Positions 7,387-16,273 are shown, numbered from the stretch's first letter. The stretch is 21,953 nt of DNA from Caryophanales bacterium UBA2298 (GCA_002345425.1 DDWA01000013.1:13907-35859), one strand, 5' to 3'. Notes: generated from the sequence alone by a model not told the origin. A program made the numbers and translations.

Positions 7387-8820
7387 CTAATAACCAATAG
7401 CGTAAGCAATCACCAACAGGACAATTGTTAATAAAAATGTTATTGCTTGTAATTTAATTGTCCACTTAAACCATTTTTGATATTGAACAGCCGCAATACT
7501 TAAAGCTATCAACAAAACTCCGTTAGTTGGGAAGATTACATTGGTGTATCCGTCACCAAAAATAAATGCAAGAATTGCAATATTGCTTGAAACTCCAATC
7601 AAAGAAACCAAAGGCACTAAAATCGGCATAATTAAAACTGCTTTTGCAGAAGCTGAACCGATGAAAAATTGGATTATGAGAATAATTAAATAAATTCCTA
7701 ATACACCAATTATTGCTGGTTTATCTCCAAGTAAACTTTCAAAATAGTAAAGAATTGTATCCATAATTTGCCCGCTTGTCATAATGTATTTTACACTACC
7801 AGCTAAAATAATTAAGATAGCTGCAGGCATTACTGCCAACATACCCTTGAAAAATATTTTACCCGTCTTTATCAAATTGCCATTAATTATAAAACCGGCC
7901 GCAATCCCACCGATTAAAAATGTTGCACTCATTAAAACAATTGTTGGTACCTCTAATTCAAAAATTAATTGTAAAAGTGATGCCGCAATAATGAAAAATA
8001 ACAAAAGAATAAAAATTGATATGTAAGTTTTAAAGATCTTATTTTCATTTTCAACTACTTCTGCAAAATCAGTATTCAAATCTTGTTTCTTTTTCAAATC
8101 ATCATCATAAGTTAAAGAATTTTTCGGATCATTCTCAAGTTTTTTAGCATATCTAACCAAGAACGTTGATACTATAAAATACATGATTACAAAGACACCC
8201 ATTCTAAATAGCACTCCACTAAGAATATTAATTCCTGCAATCTCAGAAGCTATTCCCACAGAAAAGGGATTTGTAATAGCACTCGCAAACCCAAAACCAG
8301 CCGCTAAAACAGTTAAGCCCATTGCCATCAAAGTATCATAGCCCATTGATAAAGATAATATAATCATAATTGGCAAAAGTGCTACGGATTCTTCAAAAAT
8401 ACCAAAAAATGCACCAAAAACCATAAAAAACAATGTAATTAACCTAATTAGAAGATGTTTATTGTGAATATAGCGATCAACCAACCTTTTGATAATAACT
8501 ACAATTCCTTTTGTTTTATCCATTACGGTAAAAAAGCCGCCTAAGATAAATAAAAATAAAGAAATCATTATTACATTTATTCCATCACTACTAAATAACA
8601 ACCCAATTGGCGAATAGAAAAACTGCCATATCTTTAAATTGTCTTCAGGAATAAGTTGATAAGTTCCAGCTATAATCTCACCGTCAATACCTCTTTCATA
8701 TGTTCCTTGAGGGATTAGATAAGTCAATATAAAAGCTATCACCATAAGACTTGAAAGTATAATCAATACATTAAAAAAACTTTTTTTGTTAATATTTATC
8801 AGCGCTTTATCTTTTTCCAC
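7387..8820 (-). CDS. YfcC/DcuC-family membrane carrier, probable C4-dicarboxylate or amino acid transporter
   Basis: 477 residues, about 12 hydrophobic segments. The first helix is followed by the LIPQGTYER element typical of YfcC proteins. A charged cytoplasmic loop at about 222-265 separates two halves. Conserved-looking intramembrane stretches are FGIFEESVALLP, NPFSVGIAS, GSASAKAVLIMP and the C-terminal GDGYTNVIFPTNG. The family (DcuC/YfcC clan) transports C4-dicarboxylates, arginine/ornithine or related acids; the substrate here cannot be read from sequence. The start is GTG at 8820, chosen because AAGGAGGG is 7 bases upstream and no in-frame ATG precedes it. It ends in TAG. No terminator separates it from fba. 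Confidence 0.88.
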   Translation of the reverse strand: MEKDKALININKKSFFNVLIILSSLMVIAFILTYLIPQGTYERGIDGEIIAGTYQLIPEDNLKIWQFFYSPIGLLFSSDGINVIMISLFLFILGGFFTVMDKTKGIVVIIKRLVDRYIHNKHLLIRLITLFFMVFGAFFGIFEESVALLPIMIILSLSMGYDTLMAMGLTVLAAGFGFASAITNPFSVGIASEIAGINILSGVLFRMGVFVIMYFIVSTFLVRYAKKLENDPKNSLTYDDDLKKKQDLNTDFAEVVENENKIFKTYISIFILLLFFIIAASLLQLIFELEVPTIVLMSATFLIGGIAAGFIINGNLIKTGKIFFKGMLAVMPAAILIILAGSVKYIMTSGQIMDTILYYFESLLGDKPAIIGVLGIYLIILIIQFFIGSASAKAVLIMPILVPLVSLIGVSSNIAILAFIFGDGYTNVIFPTNGVLLIALSIAAVQYQKWFKWTIKLQAITFLLTIVLLVIAYAIGY

Positions 8821-8873
8821 TAATACCCTCCTTAAATTTCATAAATATCATATCATTAATTACATAAAATAAC

Positions 8874-8882
8874 ATTATAACA
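8874..8882 (-). promoter_or_regulatory. Extended -10 promoter of the YfcC-type carrier
   Basis: TGTTATAAT on the minus strand, a perfect TGNTATAAT. The -35 position is poor, as expected for extended -10 promoters. It gives a leader of about 45 bases. Confidence 0.6.
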
Positions 8883-8927
8883 AATTAAAAAATTTTTGAT
8901 TATCTATATTTTATATTGAAGATATAA

Positions 8928-8956
8928 TTGAATTTTAAATTGATAAATGATATTAT
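8928..8956 (+). promoter_or_regulatory. Promoter of the small membrane protein gene
   Basis: TTGAAT (8928-8933), 17-base spacer, TATTAT (8951-8956). The predicted transcript starts near 8963 and has a leader of about 84 bases. The leader contains an orphan AAGGAG at 8974-8979 with no ATG, GTG or TTG at a usable distance. Confidence 0.55.
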
Positions 8957-9014
8957 GATTTTAACTATTTGCAAAGGAGAATAACTATAAAAAGTCAAGG
9001 GAATAATTGAAAGC

Positions 9015-9050
9015 ATGGCAAAAAACCTTCGAGAGAAGGAAAATTTATGA
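9015..9050 (+). CDS. Possible 11-codon leader ORF coupled to the small membrane protein
   Basis: ATG GCA AAA AAC ... TTA TGA encodes MAKNLREKENL and ends in a TGA that overlaps the ATG of the next gene as ATGA. Its own ribosome site is only a weak AAGGGA 12 bases upstream. It could couple translation or be chance in a short interval. Confidence 0.25.
   Translation: MAKNLREKENL
9026..9039 (+). promoter_or_regulatory. Small hairpin holding the ribosome binding site
   Basis: CCTTC (9026-9030) pairs with GAAGG (9035-9039) around a GAGA loop, which is a GNRA-type tetraloop. The GAAGG arm is the Shine-Dalgarno sequence for the ATG at 9047, so folding would hide it. Confidence 0.4.
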
Positions 9051-9391
9051 ATATAAGTAAGTTCTCGTCAGATGAACTTATGAAAGATAGAAATCTTGTA
9101 ACAATGTTATTATTATTTTTATTTACTTTTGGAATTTATCCACTTTACTGGACAATTAAATTCCAAATGGAGTTAAAACAAGAAACTGGAGAAGGCTTTG
9201 GTGGTTTAGGTCACTTTTTAATGTTAGTTTTTGCCTTCGGTATTTATTGGTATTATTGGCAATACGCTGCGGGTAAACGTTTAGCATTACTGGGTGCTAA
9301 AGATAATTCTTTATTATATCTTATTTTAGCTTTTGTTTTTATTCCTGCTAACCCTTTTTTAATGCAAGATCAAGCGAATCACTTAATATAA
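9047..9391 (+). CDS. Small integral membrane protein, DUF4234-like
   Basis: 114 residues with three hydrophobic segments at about 17-38, 63-82 and 86-105. The first carries FTFGIYPLYW and the second FAFGIYWYYW; the repeated FGIY-YW pattern after a short polar stretch resembles DUF4234 membrane proteins, whose function is unknown. AGAAGGA lies 6 bases upstream of the ATG and is enclosed in a small hairpin. It is the only plus-strand gene between the carrier and PmbA and stands alone between its own promoter and a bidirectional terminator. Confidence 0.75.
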   Translation: MNISKFSSDELMKDRNLVTMLLLFLFTFGIYPLYWTIKFQMELKQETGEGFGGLGHFLMLVFAFGIYWYYWQYAAGKRLALLGAKDNSLLYLILAFVFIPANPFLMQDQANHLI

Positions 9392-9410
9392 TAATTTAAC
9401 TTTGTCACAA

Positions 9411-9440
9411 AAAACCGATCCTTTATTTGGGATCGGTTTT
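9411..9440. terminator. Bidirectional terminator between the small membrane protein and pmbA
   Basis: AAAACCGATCC (9411-9421) pairs perfectly with GGATCGGTTTT (9430-9440) around an 8-base loop. T runs follow on both strands. It lies between two convergent genes that stop at 9391 and 9457. Confidence 0.9.
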
Positions 9441-9456
9441 ATTTTTTAAAAATAAA

Positions 9457-10770
9457 TTAACTACCAGATACAGTCATTGATTTAACTTTGATTGAAGGTG
9501 AAGTTACACCATAATAACTCATTTTTAAATCATTAGCAACCATTGTAATATCCTTAAGCATTTCCAAAAAATTACCAGCTACTGTAATCAAAGCTACTGG
9601 CTTTACTTTCTTGCCATCTTCAATATAATACCCTGAAGATTGTAAAGAGAAATCACCGCTAACAGCATTAACTCCTGCGTGAGCTCCTTGTACATTAGTG
9701 ATATAAATACCTTTTTGGCAACTAGCTAGTATCTCATCTAGAGTACTGTTTCCAGCTTCTAATTTTAAATTAACCGCACCAACATTACCACCAAAGCCAT
9801 TACCTGTCGATTTAACTCCGTCTTTTTTAGCTGTAACTAGATTATGAAGAAAAGTTTTAAGAACTCCCTTACCTACTAATTCTTTATAGGCAGTAGCTAC
9901 GCCTTCGTCATCGAAAGATCTTGATCTTGAACTTTTTTTCATAAAAGGATCATCAACAATTGATACTAATTCAGAACCAACTACTTCTCCTAATTTACCT
10001 TTTAAGAGTGATAAACCTTTTTGGACCGCATCAGCTGAAAATATACCTTGAAAAGCAGATAATAATGTCGCAATTGCTCCATTAGAAAATACTATTTCAT
10101 AGTTATCTGATGGAACTGGTTTAGCACCTAATGAAGCTAATGCATCATCAATTATTTCTTTACCAATGGTTTCAATATCAAAGTCATTGAAATCATTGGA
10201 AATTACTACATCAAACCCTACTCTTTGATCAACACCGTCTTTAACAATGACATTACCGCCAATGTATGCTGAATTAGCTTTATTACTTAAATTTATACCT
10301 TTTGAATTTTTTAATATTACAGCATTGGTATTCTCTGAATACATTGTTTCAACAACAGAAACTCTTTTGTCATATTCATGTAAATATTTATCTAAAGCTA
10401 ATAGATGATTTATTTTCTTTTGAACATCTAAATTAAATAATTCTTCATTGTAGATATCTTGTAAATCTTCGTAATGTTCATCACCTTCATAGATGATTGC
10501 ATCATCAAGAGAATCAATTTCTTTGGCGCTAGCGATGATAGTGTCTAAAATTTCATCAATGACACTATCGTCTAATACTTCTGTACGGAAATGACCCATT
10601 TTATTGTTATAGATACCTTTTATAGTCAAAGCGTTAGTATCAGCGATTTCATATTTATCAACTTCACCGTTAAATATATCTATACTTAATGAGTTTCTGT
10701 CGCTTGCGAATATTTCTAAATCTTGTATTCCTTTTTCTTTTGCTCGTTTAAATAATTTATCTAAGTTCAT
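9457..10770 (-). CDS. pmbA: PmbA/TldE, metalloprotease-like partner of TldD
   Basis: 437 residues, typical for TldE/PmbA. In known systems TldD and TldE form a heterodimer that degrades or trims unfolded or modified peptides, for example microcin B17 maturation and CcdA breakdown; TldE lacks the zinc motif and shapes the substrate channel. Hallmarks here: SDNYEIVFSNGAIATLLSAF in the middle, GNGFGGNVGAVNLKLEAGN, and NAVSGDFSLQSSGYYIEDGK followed by the AGNFLEMLKDI end region. No HExxxH motif is present, as expected. The ATG is 3 bases after the tldD stop and its AAGGAG lies in the end of tldD, so the pair is translationally coupled. Cytosolic. Confidence 0.93.
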   Translation of the reverse strand: MNLDKLFKRAKEKGIQDLEIFASDRNSLSIDIFNGEVDKYEIADTNALTIKGIYNNKMGHFRTEVLDDSVIDEILDTIIASAKEIDSLDDAIIYEGDEHYEDLQDIYNEELFNLDVQKKINHLLALDKYLHEYDKRVSVVETMYSENTNAVILKNSKGINLSNKANSAYIGGNVIVKDGVDQRVGFDVVISNDFNDFDIETIGKEIIDDALASLGAKPVPSDNYEIVFSNGAIATLLSAFQGIFSADAVQKGLSLLKGKLGEVVGSELVSIVDDPFMKKSSRSRSFDDEGVATAYKELVGKGVLKTFLHNLVTAKKDGVKSTGNGFGGNVGAVNLKLEAGNSTLDEILASCQKGIYITNVQGAHAGVNAVSGDFSLQSSGYYIEDGKKVKPVALITVAGNFLEMLKDITMVANDLKMSYYGVTSPSIKVKSMTVSGS

Positions 10771-10773
10771 GAT

Positions 10774-12171
10774 TTACGCTCCTTTCTTTCTTCCACCAAC
10801 AGTGATTTCTTTAACTCTTAACGTTGGTTGACCGACATCGGCAGGAATTGATCCAGAAGCTGAGCCGCACATACCTCTTTGGCGATCTAGGTTATTAGCT
10901 ATCATATCAATTTTGTGAAGAATCTCTGCGCCGTTACCTACTAATGCGGCACCTTTTACAGGTTCAGCAATCTTACCATCCCTAATCATGTATCCTTCCA
11001 TAACCGAAAAGTTAAAATCGCCATTTCCAGGATTAACAGATCCGCCACCTAGTTTTTTTGCAAATAAACCATATTTTGTGTTAGCTATAATTTCTTCGAT
11101 AGTTGAAGTCCCGTTATCAATAAATGTATTGCTCATTCTTGAGGTAGGAGAAAACTTATAGTTTTGTCTTCTTGAAGAACCGGTTGGTTCCATTTTCATT
11201 CTACGAGCGTTAATCTTATCAATCATATATGATTTTAAAATACCGTTTTCAATCAATACACGACGTTGCTGAGGATATCCTTCATCATCAAAATTAGCTG
11301 ATCCCCATGCATTTTCAATCGTACCGTCATCAATAGCATTTACGATATCAGAAGCTACTTTTGTTCCTAATTTATCACAAAATACTGAAGCATTTTTCGC
11401 TACAGAAGTTGCTTCTAATGAATGCCCGCAAGCTTCATGGAATATTACTCCACCAAAAGCATTATGAATAACTACTGGCATAACTCCGCTTGGACAATCA
11501 TCAGCATAAAGCATTGTTTTAGCTACTTTTGAAGCTTCTTTAGCGTGTGCAGGAATGTCCATTTCTTCAAACAAGAATTCATAACCTTTACCAGAACCAT
11601 CTCCCGCTGAGCCTGTCTGCATCATACCTTTATCAGCTGCAACTGATGAAACCATCAGTCTAACTTTCACTCTTGTTTCAGTGACGAATCTACCTTCAGA
11701 GTTAGCGATTAAAACTTCTTTTTCATCATCAACAAGATAACAAATTACCTGTTTGATGACTTCATCAAACTCGCTAGCATGTTTATAAGCAGTTTTTAAT
11801 AATTTAACTTTGTCTTGCAAAGCTACCTCGCTAGGTTTAATCTTTACATGATGTTTTTTACCAACTTCAAGTTCCATTAAAGGTGTTCTTTTTGTCAATG
11901 ATTCATCATTGAATGATTTTGATAAATCTTTAGCTAATTTGATTAAATCTTCTGGATTTTTACTATTGGTATATCCATAAACGGATTGGAATTTTTTAGC
12001 AATTCTAACACCAACACCGAAAGACTTAGTATTATTAGACTTTTCTAATCTTCCTGATACTGATTGTAAAACTGATGATTGATGATCTTCAATATATACT
12101 TCGGAAAAATCAGCACCAGTTTCTAAAGCTGTATCAAGAATTTGTTCAATTAATTTTTGCTCTAATAACAT
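10774..12171 (-). CDS. tldD: TldD zinc metalloprotease
   Basis: 465 residues, usual length about 460-480. The zinc motif HEACGH is at residues 245-250, the HExxxH signature of the family, within VIFHEACGHSLEA. Downstream are YMIDKINARRM, PTGSSRRQNYKF and the closing GNGDFNFSVMEGYMIRDGK, all typical. With PmbA/TldE it forms the cytosolic peptide-processing heterodimer; TldD supplies catalysis. AGGAGGA precedes the ATG. It has a likely promoter in the 84-base gap after the M32 gene, but no terminator was seen there, so all three peptidase genes may also be read on one transcript. No recognisable RiPP precursor or modification enzyme is in the window, so the substrate is unknown. Confidence 0.95.
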   Translation of the reverse strand: MLLEQKLIEQILDTALETGADFSEVYIEDHQSSVLQSVSGRLEKSNNTKSFGVGVRIAKKFQSVYGYTNSKNPEDLIKLAKDLSKSFNDESLTKRTPLMELEVGKKHHVKIKPSEVALQDKVKLLKTAYKHASEFDEVIKQVICYLVDDEKEVLIANSEGRFVTETRVKVRLMVSSVAADKGMMQTGSAGDGSGKGYEFLFEEMDIPAHAKEASKVAKTMLYADDCPSGVMPVVIHNAFGGVIFHEACGHSLEATSVAKNASVFCDKLGTKVASDIVNAIDDGTIENAWGSANFDDEGYPQQRRVLIENGILKSYMIDKINARRMKMEPTGSSRRQNYKFSPTSRMSNTFIDNGTSTIEEIIANTKYGLFAKKLGGGSVNPGNGDFNFSVMEGYMIRDGKIAEPVKGAALVGNGAEILHKIDMIANNLDRQRGMCGSASGSIPADVGQPTLRVKEITVGGRKKGA

Positions 12172-12202
12172 ATGTTCCTCCTATAAAATTTTTCTTTTAA
12201 TT

Positions 12203-12231
12203 ATTCTATCATATAACAATTTTTTAAACAA
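12203..12231 (-). promoter_or_regulatory. Candidate promoter of tldD-pmbA
   Basis: TTGTTT (12226-12231), a 17-base spacer, TAGAAT (12203-12208) on the minus strand, 31 bases before the tldD ATG. Confidence 0.5.
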
Positions 12232-12255
12232 TCTAAAGCAGAATTTTATCCCTAT

Positions 12256-13746
12256 TTAAAGAAAGAGTTTTGTGTATTTGTCTTTTAAATAATCAATATA
12301 ATACTTAGGATTAAATTTTTCGCCAGTAATCATTAATAATAATTCTTTCGGTGTTTTACTTGAACCATATTTATGTAATTTTTCCTTTAACCATTCGTTA
12401 ATTTTAATAATATTATTTTCTTTAATAAGCTTTGGTATATCTAACTCTTTTTGCATCGTGTTATAAATTTGTGCAGAATATGCTGTCCCCAAAGCGTAAG
12501 TCGGAAAATATCCGATCATCCCTCCGCTCCAATGAACATCTTGAAGTACTCCTTCACTATCGTTAGTTGGTCTTATACCTAAATACTCTTCAATCTTATC
12601 ATTCCATATTTTTGGTAAATCATCGACAGATACATTATCATTTATCAACATTCTTTCGACATCATACCTTAGCATGATGTGTAAAGGATAAGTTAATTCA
12701 TCGGCTTCAATTCTTATCAAAGATGCTTCCGCTTGATTTACAGCTTTATACATGTCTTTGGCATTAATGTTTTTTGTTTGTTCTGGAAATATCTTTTTAA
12801 ATTTAGGTAAATGGGCTAGCCAAAACTCATTTGATCTTCCGACAATGTTTTCATAAAATCTAGATTGCGACTCATGAATTCCCATGGAAGTTCCGCCATT
12901 AAGTAATGTGTCGTCAAATTCAGTGGAAATCTGTTGCTCATATAAAGCGTGCCCTAGTTCGTGGACAGCCGCAAAGATGCTAGAAAATACATAATTTTCC
13001 AGGTACTTAGTTGTAAATCTAACATCTTCTGGAGAAGTGTTCCAAGTAAACGGGTGAACTGATTTTTTCATTAATCCACTGTTACGATCAAAATGTAAAA
13101 CATCAGTCAAATAATCACAAAATTGTTCTTGTTTCTTTACATCAAAACTATTATTTATGAATTCTGAATAGTTCTCTTTTTTTGCAGCTAGAACTTCTTT
13201 AACAAAAGGCACCAAATCCTTTTTTAAAGCATTGAAGAAAGTATCATATTCTTTCATACTCATGCCTTCTTCATAATCATCCAATAATGTATCATATGGA
13301 TTTGCTTCTTTATCATAATAAAGCGCGAATTTTTTATTATATTCAACTATCTTTTTTAAATTACCTTTGAATGAATTGTAATCATTGTTCTTTTTTGCAT
13401 CTTCCCAGATTAATTGAGAATCATTAATTAATTTCTGATATGCTAAATACTCTTCTTGAGGTACATTGATAATCTTATCAATCGCTCTCTTTGCTTTTTT
13501 AACTTCTCTTTGTAAAAGGTCATCTAAATCATCGATTTTACCATACAATTCATTGACAATATTAATTAGTTCAGGATTTGTTTGTAATAAAAATAATTCT
13601 TTGCTGATAAAATTAAGGACTTCCCCTCTTCTTTTAAATGAATTTCTTGGCGCTTCTGTATTTGAATCCCAACCCGCTAATTGTAAAACATATACATAAG
13701 CTTTTATTTTTTTGACATACTCTCTAAATTTCACTTCTAAATTCAT
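12256..13746 (-). CDS. M32-family metallocarboxypeptidase (Taq carboxypeptidase type)
   Basis: 496 residues, the normal length for the family. Removes C-terminal amino acids from peptides in the cytosol using a metal ion. The zinc motif HELGH is at 262-266, and Glu292 in HESQSR (291-296) is the third ligand. Other family landmarks are HPF (231-233), DVRFTT (241-246), IRPTNDSEG, LQDVHWSGG and GYFPTYALG. AAGGAGA precedes the ATG by about 7 bases. It is followed by tldD and pmbA with no terminator between, which makes a peptide-breakdown unit. Its promoter sits just after the rpoE terminator. The protein is complete, with no missing key residue. Confidence 0.95.
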   Translation of the reverse strand: MNLEVKFREYVKKIKAYVYVLQLAGWDSNTEAPRNSFKRRGEVLNFISKELFLLQTNPELINIVNELYGKIDDLDDLLQREVKKAKRAIDKIINVPQEEYLAYQKLINDSQLIWEDAKKNNDYNSFKGNLKKIVEYNKKFALYYDKEANPYDTLLDDYEEGMSMKEYDTFFNALKKDLVPFVKEVLAAKKENYSEFINNSFDVKKQEQFCDYLTDVLHFDRNSGLMKKSVHPFTWNTSPEDVRFTTKYLENYVFSSIFAAVHELGHALYEQQISTEFDDTLLNGGTSMGIHESQSRFYENIVGRSNEFWLAHLPKFKKIFPEQTKNINAKDMYKAVNQAEASLIRIEADELTYPLHIMLRYDVERMLINDNVSVDDLPKIWNDKIEEYLGIRPTNDSEGVLQDVHWSGGMIGYFPTYALGTAYSAQIYNTMQKELDIPKLIKENNIIKINEWLKEKLHKYGSSKTPKELLLMITGEKFNPKYYIDYLKDKYTKLFL

Positions 13747-13782
13747 GAATTTTCTCCTTAAATTATATTTTTGTTATAATTA

Positions 13783-13811
13783 ATTATATCATTTTCACTG
13801 CTATTTTTTAA
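13783..13811 (-). promoter_or_regulatory. Promoter of the M32 peptidase unit
   Basis: On the minus strand TTAAAA (13806-13811), a 17-base spacer, TATAAT (13783-13788), preceded by TGA to give extended -10 TGATATAAT. Confidence 0.65.
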
Positions 13812-13819
13812 TAGAAAAA

Positions 13820-13843
13820 AAAGAGAGTTTTTCAACTCTCTTT
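13820..13843 (-). terminator. rpoE terminator overlapping its stop codon
   Basis: AAAGAGAGTT (13820-13829) pairs with AACTCTCTTT (13834-13843) around TTTC. On the minus strand a run of eight T follows. The TAA stop (13844-13842) overlaps the start of the stem. Confidence 0.85.
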
Positions 13844-14489
13844 ATTCATCATACATTTTTTCGTAATCATCCATGTATTCATTGTATTCTTCATCGTCGA
13901 AATCTTCATCTTCATCAATATCGTATACGAATTCTTCTTCCTCTTCGACATCAATATCTTCGTCTTCTTCTTCAAACTCATCAAATAAGCTTTCTTCATC
14001 ATCATCTTCTGAGAAGTCTTCGCTGAAATCGTCTTCTAAATCGTCTTCTAAATCGTCGATATCGTCTTCAATATCTTCAACATCGTAATCTTTTTCATAG
14101 ATGCTTTCGTCGTCTTCTTCTTCATCTTCTTCAACATCTACTTCATCTTCTTCATCTTCGATTTCATCTTCTAGGTCATCTAAATCGTCATAAGCTGAAA
14201 GTTCTTCTTCGTAATCTGGATACTCATCATAATAAGCTCCGTCTTTATCCCATAAATCAATGGCTTGACGACCTTTGATATCCCATTCATCATCACCGAC
14301 ATAGATAAACTTAGCTGAAAGAATAAAATCTGCATACACTTGAGAAATCATTTCCATTTTTTCATTTTCGGAAATCTCTTTTTCCTCAACAATGCGATCA
14401 TAAATTTCCATAAAGGTCATGGCTTTATTATTTTCCTTCAGTATTAAGTTAGCTAGTTCCATGATTGACATGCTTTTTCTATCTGTCAT
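13842..14489 (-). CDS. rpoE: RNA polymerase delta subunit
   Basis: 215 residues. The N-terminal 85 or so form the HARE-HTH domain of RpoE (MSIMELANLILKENNKAMTF, then a FIYVGDDEWDIKGRQ strand-turn). From residue 90 to the end the chain is almost only Asp and Glu with Tyr and Phe, the disordered polyanionic tail that in Firmicutes helps release nucleic acid and recycle RNA polymerase. The tail is about 125 residues, somewhat longer than the Bacillus subtilis protein (about 173 residues in total). The ribosome site is weak (GGATGGTT close to the ATG). The usual pyrG neighbour is not present on either side. Confidence 0.93.
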   Translation of the reverse strand: MTDRKSMSIMELANLILKENNKAMTFMEIYDRIVEEKEISENEKMEMISQVYADFILSAKFIYVGDDEWDIKGRQAIDLWDKDGAYYDEYPDYEEELSAYDDLDDLEDEIEDEEDEVDVEEDEEEDDESIYEKDYDVEDIEDDIDDLEDDLEDDFSEDFSEDDDEESLFDEFEEEDEDIDVEEEEEFVYDIDEDEDFDDEEYNEYMDDYEKMYDE

Positions 14490-14537
14490 TTATAACCATC
14501 CAATCTAAAATTTTAAATCTATATTTATGCTTTACAT

Positions 14538-14566
14538 ATTATATAGCAAAGTAAAAAATAATACAA
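14538..14566 (-). promoter_or_regulatory. Candidate rpoE promoter
   Basis: TTGTAT (14561-14566), 17-base spacer, TATAAT (14538-14543) on the minus strand in the 98-base gap after the cotransporter gene. Confidence 0.5.
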
Positions 14567-14587
14567 GTAAGAATTTCTAAAACTTTT

Positions 14588-16273
14588 TTACAGGTGTTCT
14601 AAATCATCTGCGTGATAAGAAAAATTCTTATTTATCACATTTATAGCCATATTATTGCAGTGATCACCAATTCTTTCTAAATTGGAAAGAATATCAACAT
14701 AGAAACCTGCGTCATTTTCTGTACAGTTTTTATCATTAATTCGGTTTATATGATTCTTTCGGTAATCTTTAACTAGTTTATCTAGTTCTTCTTCAACTTT
14801 TGTCACTTCAATAGCGAGAACACGATCCTCATTGAAATATGCGTTAATTGATTTCTCAAGTTGAGAACGAATAATTTCAAACAAATGTAGTAATTCTTCT
14901 TTTGTTTTCTCGTGCATAATAATCTTTTTTTCTTTTCGTTCTTGGAAGAACTCAAACAAATTATCAAAATGGTCGCCAATACGTTCAAGATCAGTGATAG
15001 TATCGATGTTTTTTGCGACTCTTTGAATTTGTCTATCTTCTAAATCATTAGCACCAATGTCGACAAGATAATTATGAATCTTGTCATCCATAGAGTCAAG
15101 CATTTCTTCACATTGTAGTCCTAATTCAACTGCTTTATCATCATTTTCAAAAGCATAGTTATAAGTAAACTCTAACATTCCTCTAGCAACGTTGCCCATA
15201 TTCATCATTGCTTTTTTAACATTTTCTAAAGCTAAATCTGGGGATGATTTCAGCAATAACTTATCCAAAACAATATCGTCGAGTTCAATTTCATCATGTG
15301 ATGGAATAATTTTAGTAACGACCCAAACAATTTGTTTAACAAACCAGAATAGTATAAATACAGTGGCAATATTAAAACTAACGTGGGCTAGTGATATTGT
15401 GAATTTATCTATTGTATGGTCTATTCCTACTAAATTAGATAAGAAAATGATAAATTTTTCATAAGGCTTAAGAAGAATCAAGAATAAAATAGTACCGAAA
15501 GAGTTAAATAAAACGTGAACTAAAGCAGTTCTTTTTGCGCTAGATGTTCCTCCGACCGATGCCATTATAGAAGTAGCGGTCGTTCCGATATTATCACCCA
15601 ACACAATAGCAATAGCACCGATTAAAGGAACCCCGCCAGTTGAATAAAGTTGTTGTAAAATACCAATTGTTGCACTTGATGATTGAATTATAGCGGTTGT
15701 TACAACCCCTACAAGAACTCCAAGAATTGGTTTATCACCAACGCTTTGAAGCATATCAGCAAAAGCCGGTAATTGTACAAGTTGTTTTAGTGCATCTCCC
15801 ATAGTTTCTAAACCGAAGAATAACATACCAAAACCAAAAATTACTCTTCCTAAATGTTGAATCTTTTTTCTCTTAATGAAGAATATTAAAAAAGCTCCAA
15901 CAAACATTATCGGCATCGCAAGACCGCCTATATCTAAACTAATTAATACGGAGGTAAATGTTGTACCGATGTTAGCGCCAAAAATAACACCAACAGCTTG
16001 AGGTAAAGTCATCAACCCAGCTCTGACTAAACCGACTACCAAAGCACTCGTTGCACTTGAGGATTGAATTATTGCCGTTAGTAAAACACCCACTAAAATA
16101 CCTTTTAATGGCGTATTCGTCGTTTTTTCAAGAAAGAGCTTTAATTTCGCACCGGCCAATTTTTTTAAGGCTTCGCTCATAAGATTTATTCCGTAAAGGA
16201 ATATACCCAACCCCCCAATGATTTCAAAAACAGTAATCTTCCAATCAATTGTTGCTAATAATATAATCGGCAT
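14588..16273 (-). CDS. Na/Pi cotransporter family protein with C-terminal PhoU-like domain
   Basis: 561 residues. Two inverted-repeat halves each carry QSSSAT (70-75 and 197-202), followed by GANIGTT (99-105) and a second GDNIGTT: the NptA/SLC34 sodium-dependent phosphate transport signature. About 8-9 membrane segments lie before residue 340. Residues about 345-550 are charged and helical with two repeats ending ERIGDHFDN and ERIGDHCNN, the PhoU pattern that binds metal and is thought to regulate uptake. It imports, or in some relatives exports, inorganic phosphate. AGGAGTC precedes the ATG. It lies 79 bases after the second DHH gene and no terminator separates it from rpoE, so readthrough is likely. 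The link of phosphate with nearby phosphoesterases and nucleases is suggestive only. Confidence 0.92.
   Translation of the reverse strand: MPIILLATIDWKITVFEIIGGLGIFLYGINLMSEALKKLAGAKLKLFLEKTTNTPLKGILVGVLLTAIIQSSSATSALVVGLVRAGLMTLPQAVGVIFGANIGTTFTSVLISLDIGGLAMPIMFVGAFLIFFIKRKKIQHLGRVIFGFGMLFFGLETMGDALKQLVQLPAFADMLQSVGDKPILGVLVGVVTTAIIQSSSATIGILQQLYSTGGVPLIGAIAIVLGDNIGTTATSIMASVGGTSSAKRTALVHVLFNSFGTILFLILLKPYEKFIIFLSNLVGIDHTIDKFTISLAHVSFNIATVFILFWFVKQIVWVVTKIIPSHDEIELDDIVLDKLLLKSSPDLALENVKKAMMNMGNVARGMLEFTYNYAFENDDKAVELGLQCEEMLDSMDDKIHNYLVDIGANDLEDRQIQRVAKNIDTITDLERIGDHFDNLFEFFQERKEKKIIMHEKTKEELLHLFEIIRSQLEKSINAYFNEDRVLAIEVTKVEEELDKLVKDYRKNHINRINDKNCTENDAGFYVDILSNLERIGDHCNNMAINVINKNFSYHADDLEHL

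Noticed and set aside
13873..14088. A Ser-rich 71-codon plus-strand frame.
   Set aside because: It is the complement of the GAA/GAT-rich acidic tail of rpoE and has no start signal.
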